44,329 bases of DNA, from positions 1 through 44,329 of the forward strand of contig NZ_JAUSNH010000180.1 of the NCBI RefSeq assembly GCF_030645335.1. Reading direction: 5' to 3'. The translations under genes were made by a program, and so were the position numbers. The notes beneath the pieces were generated by a model that ran no database searches, was not told the origin of the DNA, and saw only the letters and a list, made by a program, of their open reading frames with translations. Source of the DNA: Lacisediminimonas sp. (GTDB taxonomy: Bacteria; Pseudomonadota; Gammaproteobacteria; Burkholderiales; Burkholderiaceae_D). Shown here in pieces: positions 8,553 through 15,846 of the stretch (position 1 is the stretch's first letter; each line of letters begins with the position of its first letter).

Positions 8553-9074
8553 TTAGTTGCCTGCGGCTCCACCCCCTGCTGCTCCACCCCCTGCGGCTCC
8601 ACCACCGGCTGGCGGCGCTGCCGGCGGCGGGTTGAAGTTCACCAGATACTGCGCCACTCGCGGATCCTGCACACTGGCTACAGCGTTAAAGGTAATGGCA
8701 CTGGCCGTGACGACCGGTGTGAATGTGATCGTCGTGCCATCGATCGGTGCTCCCATGTTGCCCAGCGTGATGGTCACGACACCGGTACCTGCCGCCATGG
8801 CGAACGCGGTGCACTCCGGCGTAGCGGCCGGGGCTACGCCCATGCCGATGGTTGCCCAATCGTTGGCAGCAGCCGGAAAGCCGCCGCGCTCCTGCTGCGT
8901 CACCGACAGCGCAGTCTTGATCGGGGCAAAGCAACTGAACACCTTGCTCAGCTTTGCGCGCAAGGTGTAGTTCTGGTACTGCGGGACGGCGACCGCGGCA
9001 AGAATGCCGATGATCGCCACAACGATCATCAGTTCGATCAGCGTAAAACCGCGTTGAAGCGGACGGTGTTGCAT
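8553..9074 (-). CDS. Type IV pilin-like protein with Gly/Ala repeat tail
   Basis: A 173-residue prepilin. The leader ends at G9, and the following [20 protein letters not shown] gives the prepilin peptidase site, the conserved Glu5 of the mature protein and the hydrophobic helix used for assembly. Mature length is about 164. Cysteines C48 and C88 could form a disulfide. The C terminus is unusual: after a proline stretch (PPPAAPPA) come three GGGAA repeats from about residue 157 to the end, encoded by 15-base tandem repeats. It could be the major pilin or a pilin-like protein. It has its own terminator and a 180-base upstream region with a strong inverted repeat. Confidence 0.9.
   Translation of the reverse strand: MQHRPLQRGFTLIELMIVVAIIGILAAVAVPQYQNYTLRAKLSKVFSCFAPIKTALSVTQQERGGFPAAANDWATIGMGVAPAATPECTAFAMAAGTGVVTITLGNMGAPIDGTTITFTPVVTASAITFNAVASVQDPRVAQYLVNFNPPPAAPPAGGGAAGGGAAGGGAAGN
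8561..8605 (-). repeat. Three tandem 15-bp repeats inside the pilin gene
   Basis: Units of about CTGCGGCTCCACCCC (plus strand) repeat three times with one or two changes. They keep the frame and encode GGGAA units of the pilin tail. The unit length is a multiple of three, so slippage would change tail length without breaking the frame. Confidence 0.85.
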
Positions 9075-9215
9075 GGGTTTCTCCTGAAGTTGAAAGACGA
9101 AGCGAAAGCCTCGCTAGTCCAACAGCAAGATGACCGCCGGCAAGAAATGCCCGATATGCGAACTATGTTTTTTATACGAACGAACGGCAGCGAACAGATG
9201 ACTGCCAAGCTGCCC

Positions 9216-9244
9216 ATCTGGCAGTGTCTTGGCCACTGCCAGAT
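9216..9244. promoter_or_regulatory. Perfect 11-bp inverted repeat between the pilin and HTH-Sel1 genes
   Basis: ATCTGGCAGTG (9216-9226) and CACTGCCAGAT (9234-9244) are exact inverted copies separated by 7 bases. The site is 142 bases upstream of the pilin start and just beyond the HTH-Sel1 stop codon. It could be an operator or a transcript hairpin at the end of the Sel1 gene. No T-run follows it on the minus strand. I did not find a convincing -24/-12 sigma54 promoter next to it. Confidence 0.5.
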
Positions 9245-9254
9245 TGCTGACAGC

Positions 9255-9809
9255 CTATCCCGCACTGTCCATGTCAGAGCTAGCCTTACCAACAGGCGCA
9301 TCGACAAACCGTCCGCACAGGGCGCTGAGCAGCGCATCCGAAATCAGGTGCCCGGTGCAAGCCGAGCGCGCCAGCCACATCAGGCCCCTGTTGCGATCCT
9401 GGGGCACGCCCTCGCCGCCGAGGTAGCAACGACCGAGCCAGTGCATCGCATCCGCATGTCCGCCACGCGCCGCCTGCTGCAGCCAGTACGCCGCGCCGGA
9501 CTGCAAGCGATGTGCCAGAAAAAGCAGGGCAAGGTCGTTTTGCGATTCGGCATCGCCGGTGTCCGCGCTGCAAAGTAGCGCCAAGCCATCGCGATCCAGC
9601 TTCAATCGTGCATGCGGCTCCACGCTTTTCCACGTGACCAGCACCCGGCTACCGCTGCTTGCCGGCCCGACACGGGTGATCGAACCCGCCGATAAGCGGC
9701 GCCATACAGTGCGCTCGCTCCATCCGGTGATGCTGATGACGGCGCCCAACGTAAAGGCCGGCCCGGTTTCCCTGGCCGCGAAAACAGGCCGTTCGCAAAG
9801 AGCTTCCAT
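9255..9809 (-). CDS. Small protein with HTH-like segment and Sel1 repeats
   Basis: A 184-residue protein with two parts. Residues about 19-46 (FTLGAVISITGWSERTVWRRL) look like a helix-turn-helix of the MerR/excisionase kind. Residues about 82-151 hold two Sel1-type helical repeats, with marks such as GDAESQNDLALLFL, AAYWLQQAARGGHADAMHWLGRCYLGGEGV and GLMWLARSA. Sel1 repeats usually bind other proteins. No signal peptide or membrane helix is seen. The ATG at 9809 has AGGAAA 9 bases upstream. It lies directly upstream of the pilin gene on the same strand, which suggests, but does not show, a role in pilus expression. Confidence 0.75.
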   Translation of the reverse strand: MEALCERPVFAARETGPAFTLGAVISITGWSERTVWRRLSAGSITRVGPASSGSRVLVTWKSVEPHARLKLDRDGLALLCSADTGDAESQNDLALLFLAHRLQSGAAYWLQQAARGGHADAMHWLGRCYLGGEGVPQDRNRGLMWLARSACTGHLISDALLSALCGRFVDAPVGKASSDMDSAG

Positions 9810-10031
9810 CCGTCTGGCTTTCCTGTGCAATGTTCAAGCGCAGCAAGATAGTCACGGGCGGGAAGGCTGGACAGACTTGTTAAGGCCAGGTCAATTGCCA
9901 GCGCAGCGCAGTGCGCGAAGGTCGCACGAGAGGTTCGGAAATGACCAGGCCAAGGCAATGCCGACTGACACCAGCAAGCCAGGCCAGGCAAAGCGGCGAG
10001 CACAGGAGGGCAAGCCGCGAAACAGGATTTT

Positions 10032-10946
10032 TTAGCCGCGCTTGCGAGCGCTTGCCGCTTTCTTGCCAGCGCCAGTGCTGCCACCTTTTACTGCTGCACT
10101 CTTGCCACGTGCAGCGCCACCGGCCGCCTTGCCAGTGGGCGCATTTTTTGCAGCCGCAGTTGTGCGCCTGGACTTGCTGGCCGGAGCCGCCGCTTTCGGC
10201 AGCTTGCGTGCCGGCTTGCCAATGCTGGCGCTGCCGGGCTTGCGAGCGGATCGGTTTGCGGGATGCGCCGCGGGCTTGGCCGATTTTGCAGCGGGCTTTC
10301 TCTTGATGGCGACAGGTTCGGCCTCCGGCGCCATTGCCTTGCCGACGGCTTGCTTGAACTGATCCTGCAACATGCCCCACCATGCGGCCGGATTGACGAA
10401 TGGCGCTGCTGCTGCGGCCATATCTCCGGCATGGTCCTCGGCCTGTGCTGCCACCTTTTCAATTTCCGGCTCGGACTCGGGCGCAGGCGGCTTGTCCGCC
10501 GTTGGCGGCGCGAAGCTGAAGGTACTGTCCGCTGCCACGCCGGATGCGCCCCCCGCCGGTGCGCTACCTGTGCCGGCAGTGTCCGTCGATGCCCCCGCAT
10601 GCATGGGATTGAATCCCGCCATCGACCCCGCCGCGCCCATTGCCGCGCCCATCGCCTTTTCCATCGATCCCATCGATTCGCCGACTGTCTTGCCCATCGA
10701 CTGCAGCGCGGTGAGGGTCGCGCTTTGCACTTCCAGCGCCTGGATCGAGGCACGCAACATGCTCATGTTCAGCCCCAGCCAGGTTTCGACCGTTTTCAGA
10801 TCCGTGATCTGCTTGTTGACGTCTTCCACTGACAAGCTGGGCATTGTCATGCCCGGCATTTTCACGCCGGCCCACAGGTTCTTCATGAAGCCCAGCGTGT
10901 CGCCCATCGGGTCTGACCCGGGCGTTTGCGTATTCGATGTCGACAT
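10032..10946 (-). CDS. phaM: PhaM-type polyhydroxyalkanoate granule-associated protein
   Basis: A 304-residue protein with the PhaM layout. A conserved N-terminal region (about 14-90; DTLGFMKNLWAGVKMPGM and SVEDVNKQITDLKTVETWL) is followed by an Ala/Pro-rich middle. The lysine- and alanine-rich C terminus has many AK/PAAK units like a histone H1 tail. In Cupriavidus, PhaM activates the PHA synthase and ties storage granules to the nucleoid, which helps share granules at division. The basic tail here fits DNA binding. The start is the ATG at 10946, which begins the conserved region; the longer upstream frame has no family character. No other pha gene is in the window. Confidence 0.88.
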   Translation of the reverse strand: MSTSNTQTPGSDPMGDTLGFMKNLWAGVKMPGMTMPSLSVEDVNKQITDLKTVETWLGLNMSMLRASIQALEVQSATLTALQSMGKTVGESMGSMEKAMGAAMGAAGSMAGFNPMHAGASTDTAGTGSAPAGGASGVAADSTFSFAPPTADKPPAPESEPEIEKVAAQAEDHAGDMAAAAAPFVNPAAWWGMLQDQFKQAVGKAMAPEAEPVAIKRKPAAKSAKPAAHPANRSARKPGSASIGKPARKLPKAAAPASKSRRTTAAAKNAPTGKAAGGAARGKSAAVKGGSTGAGKKAASARKRG

Positions 10947-11177
10947 GGCGATTCTCCACTGTTGCCGTTGGCGTATTCCGCATGCACCGCAGCCTTGTAC
11001 TACACACCGGGCCCGGAACCTGATGCAGCGTAGCAGATACGAACGCCCCTGGTTCGAATTAGCGCAAGGCCCCGGGCCCGGGCTGCTGCACCCGGCCAAC
11101 ATACTGCGTCGCACGCTGGCGACAACAATTGCCAAACGCCCGGCCAGCCGCGAGCAGCAGCAGCTAAACTAGCGCGC

Positions 11178-12371
11178 ATGCCTGCATTCCTGCACGTCCG
11201 CCCTCTCGCCAGGTTTTCCGTCGGCACGCTGCTGCTGCTCGCCTTGTCGATCCTGCTGCATCTGCTCGCGCTGCACACCTTTGCGACGCTGGACGCGCCA
11301 GCCGGCGACAGCAGCAGGGACGCGGGTACCAAAAGCACAGCCAGCACAGCCGAGCCGGTAATCGTCCAATTGCAAGCCCGCGCCACCCCGCCGTCCCGGC
11401 CGCCGGCGCCAAAGAAAAAGCCCCCGCCCGGACCGCCCCGGAAGACCACAGCAAAGACAGCACCGGCCACCCTGCCGACGCTTCAAGCGTTCCCGACAAT
11501 ACCGACACTGCCGACGCCATCGGCGCCGGAAACGGCCGAGGCCATTGCGCCAGCACCGGTAGTAGAACCGGATTCCGCACAAACCGGCGTGGCTGGCAAT
11601 GGCAGCGCCGGCCTGGCCGCCGACCAGGCGACGGCCCCGACCATGCTCGACCCTGGTCCGGCGCTGCCCGATCCGCCCGCATTGACAGCAGCGCTCAAGC
11701 CCGAATACCGCACCGATCCCCCGCCACCGGCCGAGCTGCGCTATGACGTGCAGGCGCTGCGCCAGGACGGCGCTTACCATGGCAAAGGAAAAATACGCTT
11801 CACGCGGCAGGAAGACGGCTACACCATCACCGGCGAAACCAGCCTGCTGTTCATTTCAGTGCTCGACTTTCGCAGTACGGGACAGATCAACGAGCGTGGG
11901 CTGGAGCCGGTCATGTACACCGAAAAACGATTCCGCCGTCCGGCAACCAACACCCATTTCCAGCGCGAACGCGAGCTGATCAGTTTTTCGGCCTCGGCCA
12001 AAACTTTTCCGCGCCAGGGTGGTGAGCAAGACCGCGCCAGCATCATCTGGCAACTGGCTGCGATCGGACGCGGCGATCCTGCGCAATTGGGCGCCGGCCA
12101 GGAAGTCACCCTGTTCGTGGCCGGCGTGCGCGACGCCGAGCCGTGGATCATTTCCGTGATCGGTGAAGAAACGGTGGAGGCCGATGGCAAGCAAATCGCC
12201 GCCATCCACCTGGTTCGATTGCCGCGTCCCGGCAGCTATGAACAAAGGCTGGATATCTGGCTCGCGCCCACGATGTACTGGTATCCGGTAAAGTTGCGCT
12301 TTACCGAGACTAACAGGGACACGCTGGACATGTCCCTGGCAGACCCGCCACTGCCGGCGCCGCGCCCGTAA
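11178..12371 (+). CDS. DUF3108 protein with membrane anchor and Pro-rich linker
   Basis: A 397-residue protein. A single N-terminal membrane helix (about 13-34) is followed by a proline/alanine/lysine-rich linker of roughly 140 residues, much like the rod of TonB. The DUF3108 domain covers about 180-390. Domain marks include [23 protein letters not shown] and VAGVRDAEPW. The family is envelope-located and its function is unknown. The layout suggests an inner-membrane anchor with a domain reaching into the periplasm. A second DUF3108 gene follows after 8 bases, and queC is coupled to that one, so the three form an operon. Confidence 0.85.
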   Translation: MPAFLHVRPLARFSVGTLLLLALSILLHLLALHTFATLDAPAGDSSRDAGTKSTASTAEPVIVQLQARATPPSRPPAPKKKPPPGPPRKTTAKTAPATLPTLQAFPTIPTLPTPSAPETAEAIAPAPVVEPDSAQTGVAGNGSAGLAADQATAPTMLDPGPALPDPPALTAALKPEYRTDPPPPAELRYDVQALRQDGAYHGKGKIRFTRQEDGYTITGETSLLFISVLDFRSTGQINERGLEPVMYTEKRFRRPATNTHFQRERELISFSASAKTFPRQGGEQDRASIIWQLAAIGRGDPAQLGAGQEVTLFVAGVRDAEPWIISVIGEETVEADGKQIAAIHLVRLPRPGSYEQRLDIWLAPTMYWYPVKLRFTETNRDTLDMSLADPPLPAPRP

Positions 12372-12379
12372 CTTTCCCC

Positions 12380-13171
12380 ATGCCACTTTTCCATCGCGTA
12401 ATTCCCGGCCCGCTTTTTCCACCATCGCTGCCACGATCCCTGGCTGTGATGATGCTAGCCTTGCTGCTGGCCTTATCGCTGGCGTATGCCGCGCCCGCAA
12501 TCAGCGCGCCCAAAGCAGCCGTGAACATGCCGCCCGCGGTCGTGCTCAACTATTCGATCACGGCGCGCCAGAGCGGCATCACGCTTTCTGGCCGCTCGCG
12601 CCTGCTGTGGCAGGCCGACGGCGCCAGCTACCTGACCACGGCCGAGACCAGCGCCATGCTGCTGGGCAAAATACTCGACGAGCGCAGCGAAGGCACGCTC
12701 GACGCGGGCGGCCTGGCGCCCGCCGCCTACACCGAGAAGCGTTTCCGCAAGAGCGCCAGCACCACCAGCTTCGACCGCAGCGCGCGCCTGATCCGTTTCG
12801 GGGAAACGCAGCAAACCCAGCCACTGCAAGGCGGCGAACAGGATCGCGCCAGTGCGATCTGGCAATTGATTTCGGTCATGCGCGCCGAAAAAAAAGCAAT
12901 CAAGCCAGGGGCCGCATGGCGTTTCGTGGTTGCCGGCCAGCGCGATGCTGATCCCTGGACCTTCATCGTCAAGTCGCGCGAACGGATCACGACCGCGCTG
13001 GGCAGCCTGGACACGCTGCACATCGTGCGCACGCCACCGCCGGACGCCCAGGCGCGCCGGCTCGACATCTGGCTGGCGCCCTCGGTCGAATGGTATCCAG
13101 TGCGCCTGCGCTTTGAAGACAGCAACGGCGAATACATCGAGCAACTCATAGAATCCATCACCAAGCAATGA
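12380..13171 (+). CDS. Exported DUF3108 protein, paralogue of the preceding gene
   Basis: A 263-residue protein with an N-terminal hydrophobic segment (about 16-37) that looks like a signal peptide, then a DUF3108 domain almost to the end. It shares [25 protein letters not shown] and the C-terminal [16 protein letters not shown] with the gene before it, so the two arose by duplication. It lacks the proline-rich linker of its neighbour. The stop overlaps the queC start (ATGA), which indicates translational coupling. Confidence 0.85.
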   Translation: MPLFHRVIPGPLFPPSLPRSLAVMMLALLLALSLAYAAPAISAPKAAVNMPPAVVLNYSITARQSGITLSGRSRLLWQADGASYLTTAETSAMLLGKILDERSEGTLDAGGLAPAAYTEKRFRKSASTTSFDRSARLIRFGETQQTQPLQGGEQDRASAIWQLISVMRAEKKAIKPGAAWRFVVAGQRDADPWTFIVKSRERITTALGSLDTLHIVRTPPPDAQARRLDIWLAPSVEWYPVRLRFEDSNGEYIEQLIESITKQ

Positions 13172-13923
13172 GCACGATGCCCGTCACCAACAACGCCAAC
13201 ACTGAGCCATCGGCCGCCGGCACAGGCGCCGGCGCACTGGTGCTGTTTTCCGGCGGACAGGACTCCACCACCTGCGTGGCGTGGGCGCTGGAACGATATC
13301 GACGGGTCGAAACGATCGGCTTTGACTACGGCCAGCGGCATGCAATCGAGCTGCAGGTGCGCCCGCACGTGCTGGACGGATTGCGCGCCCTGTCGCCGTC
13401 ATGGAAACAGCGGCTCGGCCCGGACCAGATGATCGACCTGAAGGTGCTCGGCCAGTTGTCCGACACGGCGTTGACTGGCGATGCAGAAATCATGATGCAG
13501 GCAAATGGCTTGCCGAATACCTTCGTTCCGGGCCGCAACCTTCTGTTCCTGACGCTAGCTGCCGCGCTGGCTTACCGACGCGGGCTCGATGTGCTGGTAG
13601 GCGGCATGTGCGAGACGGATTATTCCGGTTACCCGGACTGCCGCGACGAAACCATCCGCTCGCTGCAAACCACGATCAATCTCGGCATGGCGACCAGCAT
13701 GGCGATTGAAACACCGCTGATGTGGCTGGACAAGGCGCAGACCTGGCAACTGGCCAGTACACTGGGCGGCGACGCCCTGGTCGAGCTGGTCCGCACGCAG
13801 ACCCATACCTGCTACCTGGGCGAACGCGGCGCCCTGCACCCGTGGGGCTATGGCTGCGGGCTGTGCCCGGCCTGCGAACTGCGGGCGCGGGGTTACCTGG
13901 CTTATGTGCAGGGCCTGTCCTGA
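13168..13923 (+). CDS. queC: 7-cyano-7-deazaguanine synthase QueC
   Basis: A 251-residue ATP-dependent enzyme that converts 7-carboxy-7-deazaguanine to preQ0, a step in queuosine synthesis for tRNA. The PP-loop is SGGQDST at 28-34. The zinc site is formed by C215, C230, C233 and C236 (CYLGERG...GCGLCPAC). The N terminus carries about 20 extra residues rich in Asn/Thr/Ala compared with common QueC proteins, so an internal start nearer the PP-loop is possible. The ATG at 13168 overlaps the stop of the DUF3108 gene. No other que genes are in the window. Confidence 0.95.
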   Translation: MSTMPVTNNANTEPSAAGTGAGALVLFSGGQDSTTCVAWALERYRRVETIGFDYGQRHAIELQVRPHVLDGLRALSPSWKQRLGPDQMIDLKVLGQLSDTALTGDAEIMMQANGLPNTFVPGRNLLFLTLAAALAYRRGLDVLVGGMCETDYSGYPDCRDETIRSLQTTINLGMATSMAIETPLMWLDKAQTWQLASTLGGDALVELVRTQTHTCYLGERGALHPWGYGCGLCPACELRARGYLAYVQGLS

Positions 13924-14061
13924 CCGGCCAGCGCCGAAATCCAGCGCCCGGCATTAGTCCCTGCCCCCTTTTGATGGCATCATGCAGCGGTTGCCGCAAC
14001 AGCATCGGCCTGCATCCTGCAGCCGGGGACGTCCGGCTGACCTGCTGCCAAACCGCCCGAA

Positions 14062-15813
14062 GTGGAAGAACAACAAAACGCCCTGCCATTCCTGCGCGAA
14101 ACAATCCTGTTCCTCGCCCTGTCCGGCATCCTGATACCGCTGTTGCAGCGCCTGCGCATCAGCCAGGTGCTCGGCTTCCTTGGCGTGGGCGCGCTGCTCG
14201 GGCCATTCGGCCTGGCCTTGTGGGCCGAGCATTTTCCCTGGCTGTCGCACCTGACCTTCACCGAGCTGGAAGAGGTGAAGGTGCTGGGCGAACTCGGCGT
14301 GCTGTTCCTGATGTTCATGATCGGCCTGGAGCTTTCCGCCGCCCGCTTGTGGTCGCTGCGGCGCTGGGTGTTTGGCGCCGGCACCGCGCAAGTGGCCGTC
14401 TGCGGCGCAGCCATTGGATTCATAGCCTGGTCATTCGGCAATCCGCCCGGCACATCGCTGCTGCTCGGTCTTGCACTGGCCTTGTCGTCAACGGCGGTCG
14501 TCATGCAACTGCTGTCGCAATCGCGCACGCTGGCGCAACCGCTGGGGCAGGCCAGTTTTTCCATCCTGATGCTGCAAGACCTGGCCGTGGTGCCGCTGTT
14601 CCTGTTGATCGCGGTGCTGTCCGACAGCGGCAGCACATCGGTGCCCTGGCTGGTGATATCGGCGGTGGCGAAATCGGTGCTGGCGATTGCGCTGATCTAC
14701 CTGCTCGGCCGGCGCGTGATCCGGCCGCTGTTCCGTTCGCTGGTGGGGCAGCGCCAACCCGAAGTGTTCATGGCGCTGACACTGCTATGCACGCTGGGAA
14801 TCGCCGGCCTGACCGCCATGGCCGGCCTGTCGCTTGCCCTGGGCGCGCTGCTGGCCGGCCTGCTGCTGGCCGAGACCGAGTTCCGGCATGAAGTGGAAGT
14901 CACGATAGAGCCGTTCAAGGGCCTGCTGATGGGCTTGTTCTTCATGTCTGTCGGCATGCAGACCGACATGCGCGAAATCCTGAAATCGCCCGTGCTGGTG
15001 CCGCTGTCGGTACTGGGCCTGTTTGCCATCAAGTCGGTGGTCGCCAGCCTGGTCCTGCGCGCCGGCGGTTTCAACTGGGGCCGCTCGATCGAGGGCGGGA
15101 TGTTGCTGGGACAGGGCGGCGAATTCGCCTTCATCGTCGTCAGCGCCGCGGTGACTGCCGCCGTGATGGACCGGCCGACCGCACAATTCGTCATGCTGGT
15201 AGTGGCCTTGTCGATGTTCGCCACACCACTGCTGGCCCGGCTTGGCACGGTCATTCGCAAGCACCTGGAAAAGCATGAACGGCTGCGCAGCGGCGGCGGC
15301 TTTGCCGCTGACGGGCCGCCATCCTTGTCCGGCCACGTGATCATCGTCGGCTACGGCCGCGTAGGCCAACTGCTGGGACAAGTCATGAGCCGCCAGGGCG
15401 TGTCCTATGTCGCCATCGAGAACGATGCGGAAGTCGTGGCTCGCCTGCATCCGGCAGGCATACCGATTTTTTTTGGCAATGCGGCCCGCGTCGAATTGCT
15501 GGAAAGGGTGCACGCCGGCCATGCCGCATCGATCATCCTGACGATGGATGAACCGGAAGCCGCGCTGCGAGCGGTCGAGGCAGTCCACCGCAGCTATCCG
15601 CACCTGCCGCTGCTGGCGCGGGCGCGCGATGAAACCCATGCCTTGCACCTGTTGCGGGCCGGCGCAACGCAAGTGATTCCGGAGACCCTGGAGACCGGGC
15701 TGCAACTGGCCGTGTTCGCGCTGCAATCCCTGGGCATGTCCGACGGCGACGCCGCGCAACTGGCGCAGCTCGAACGCGAACAGCGCATCGCCGGCATCGA
15801 CCGGCCGTCCTGA
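14062..15813 (+). CDS. CPA2-family cation:proton antiporter with RCK domain (KefB/YbaL type)
   Basis: A 583-residue inner-membrane antiporter. About 12 membrane helices fill residues 10-400, including the GVLFLMFMIGLELS and LLGQGGEFAFIV segments of the KefB/KefC family. A cytoplasmic TrkA-N (RCK) domain follows, with nucleotide motif VIIVGYGRVGQLLG and a distal acidic residue in YVAIENDAEVV. It probably exchanges K+ or Na+ for H+ under nucleotide control. The start is a GTG at 14062 with little ribosome site visible; the family begins close to this point. No ancillary KefF/KefG flavoprotein is adjacent. It is convergent with the penicillin-binding protein gene, 33 bases apart. Confidence 0.9.
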   Translation: MEEQQNALPFLRETILFLALSGILIPLLQRLRISQVLGFLGVGALLGPFGLALWAEHFPWLSHLTFTELEEVKVLGELGVLFLMFMIGLELSAARLWSLRRWVFGAGTAQVAVCGAAIGFIAWSFGNPPGTSLLLGLALALSSTAVVMQLLSQSRTLAQPLGQASFSILMLQDLAVVPLFLLIAVLSDSGSTSVPWLVISAVAKSVLAIALIYLLGRRVIRPLFRSLVGQRQPEVFMALTLLCTLGIAGLTAMAGLSLALGALLAGLLLAETEFRHEVEVTIEPFKGLLMGLFFMSVGMQTDMREILKSPVLVPLSVLGLFAIKSVVASLVLRAGGFNWGRSIEGGMLLGQGGEFAFIVVSAAVTAAVMDRPTAQFVMLVVALSMFATPLLARLGTVIRKHLEKHERLRSGGGFAADGPPSLSGHVIIVGYGRVGQLLGQVMSRQGVSYVAIENDAEVVARLHPAGIPIFFGNAARVELLERVHAGHAASIILTMDEPEAALRAVEAVHRSYPHLPLLARARDETHALHLLRAGATQVIPETLETGLQLAVFALQSLGMSDGDAAQLAQLEREQRIAGIDRPS

Positions 15814-15846
15814 CATTGGCCTGGCTGGACGGCAGCGCCACGCACA

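Noticed and set aside
9182-9250. Sigma54 (-24/-12) promoter for the pilin gene
   Set aside because: TGGCA elements occur, but none has a GC dinucleotide at the required 12-base spacing.
13722-14891. Plus-strand open frame of 389 codons across the queC end and the antiporter start
   Set aside because: Arg/Ala/Pro-rich out-of-frame reading; both overlapped genes are clear in their own frames.
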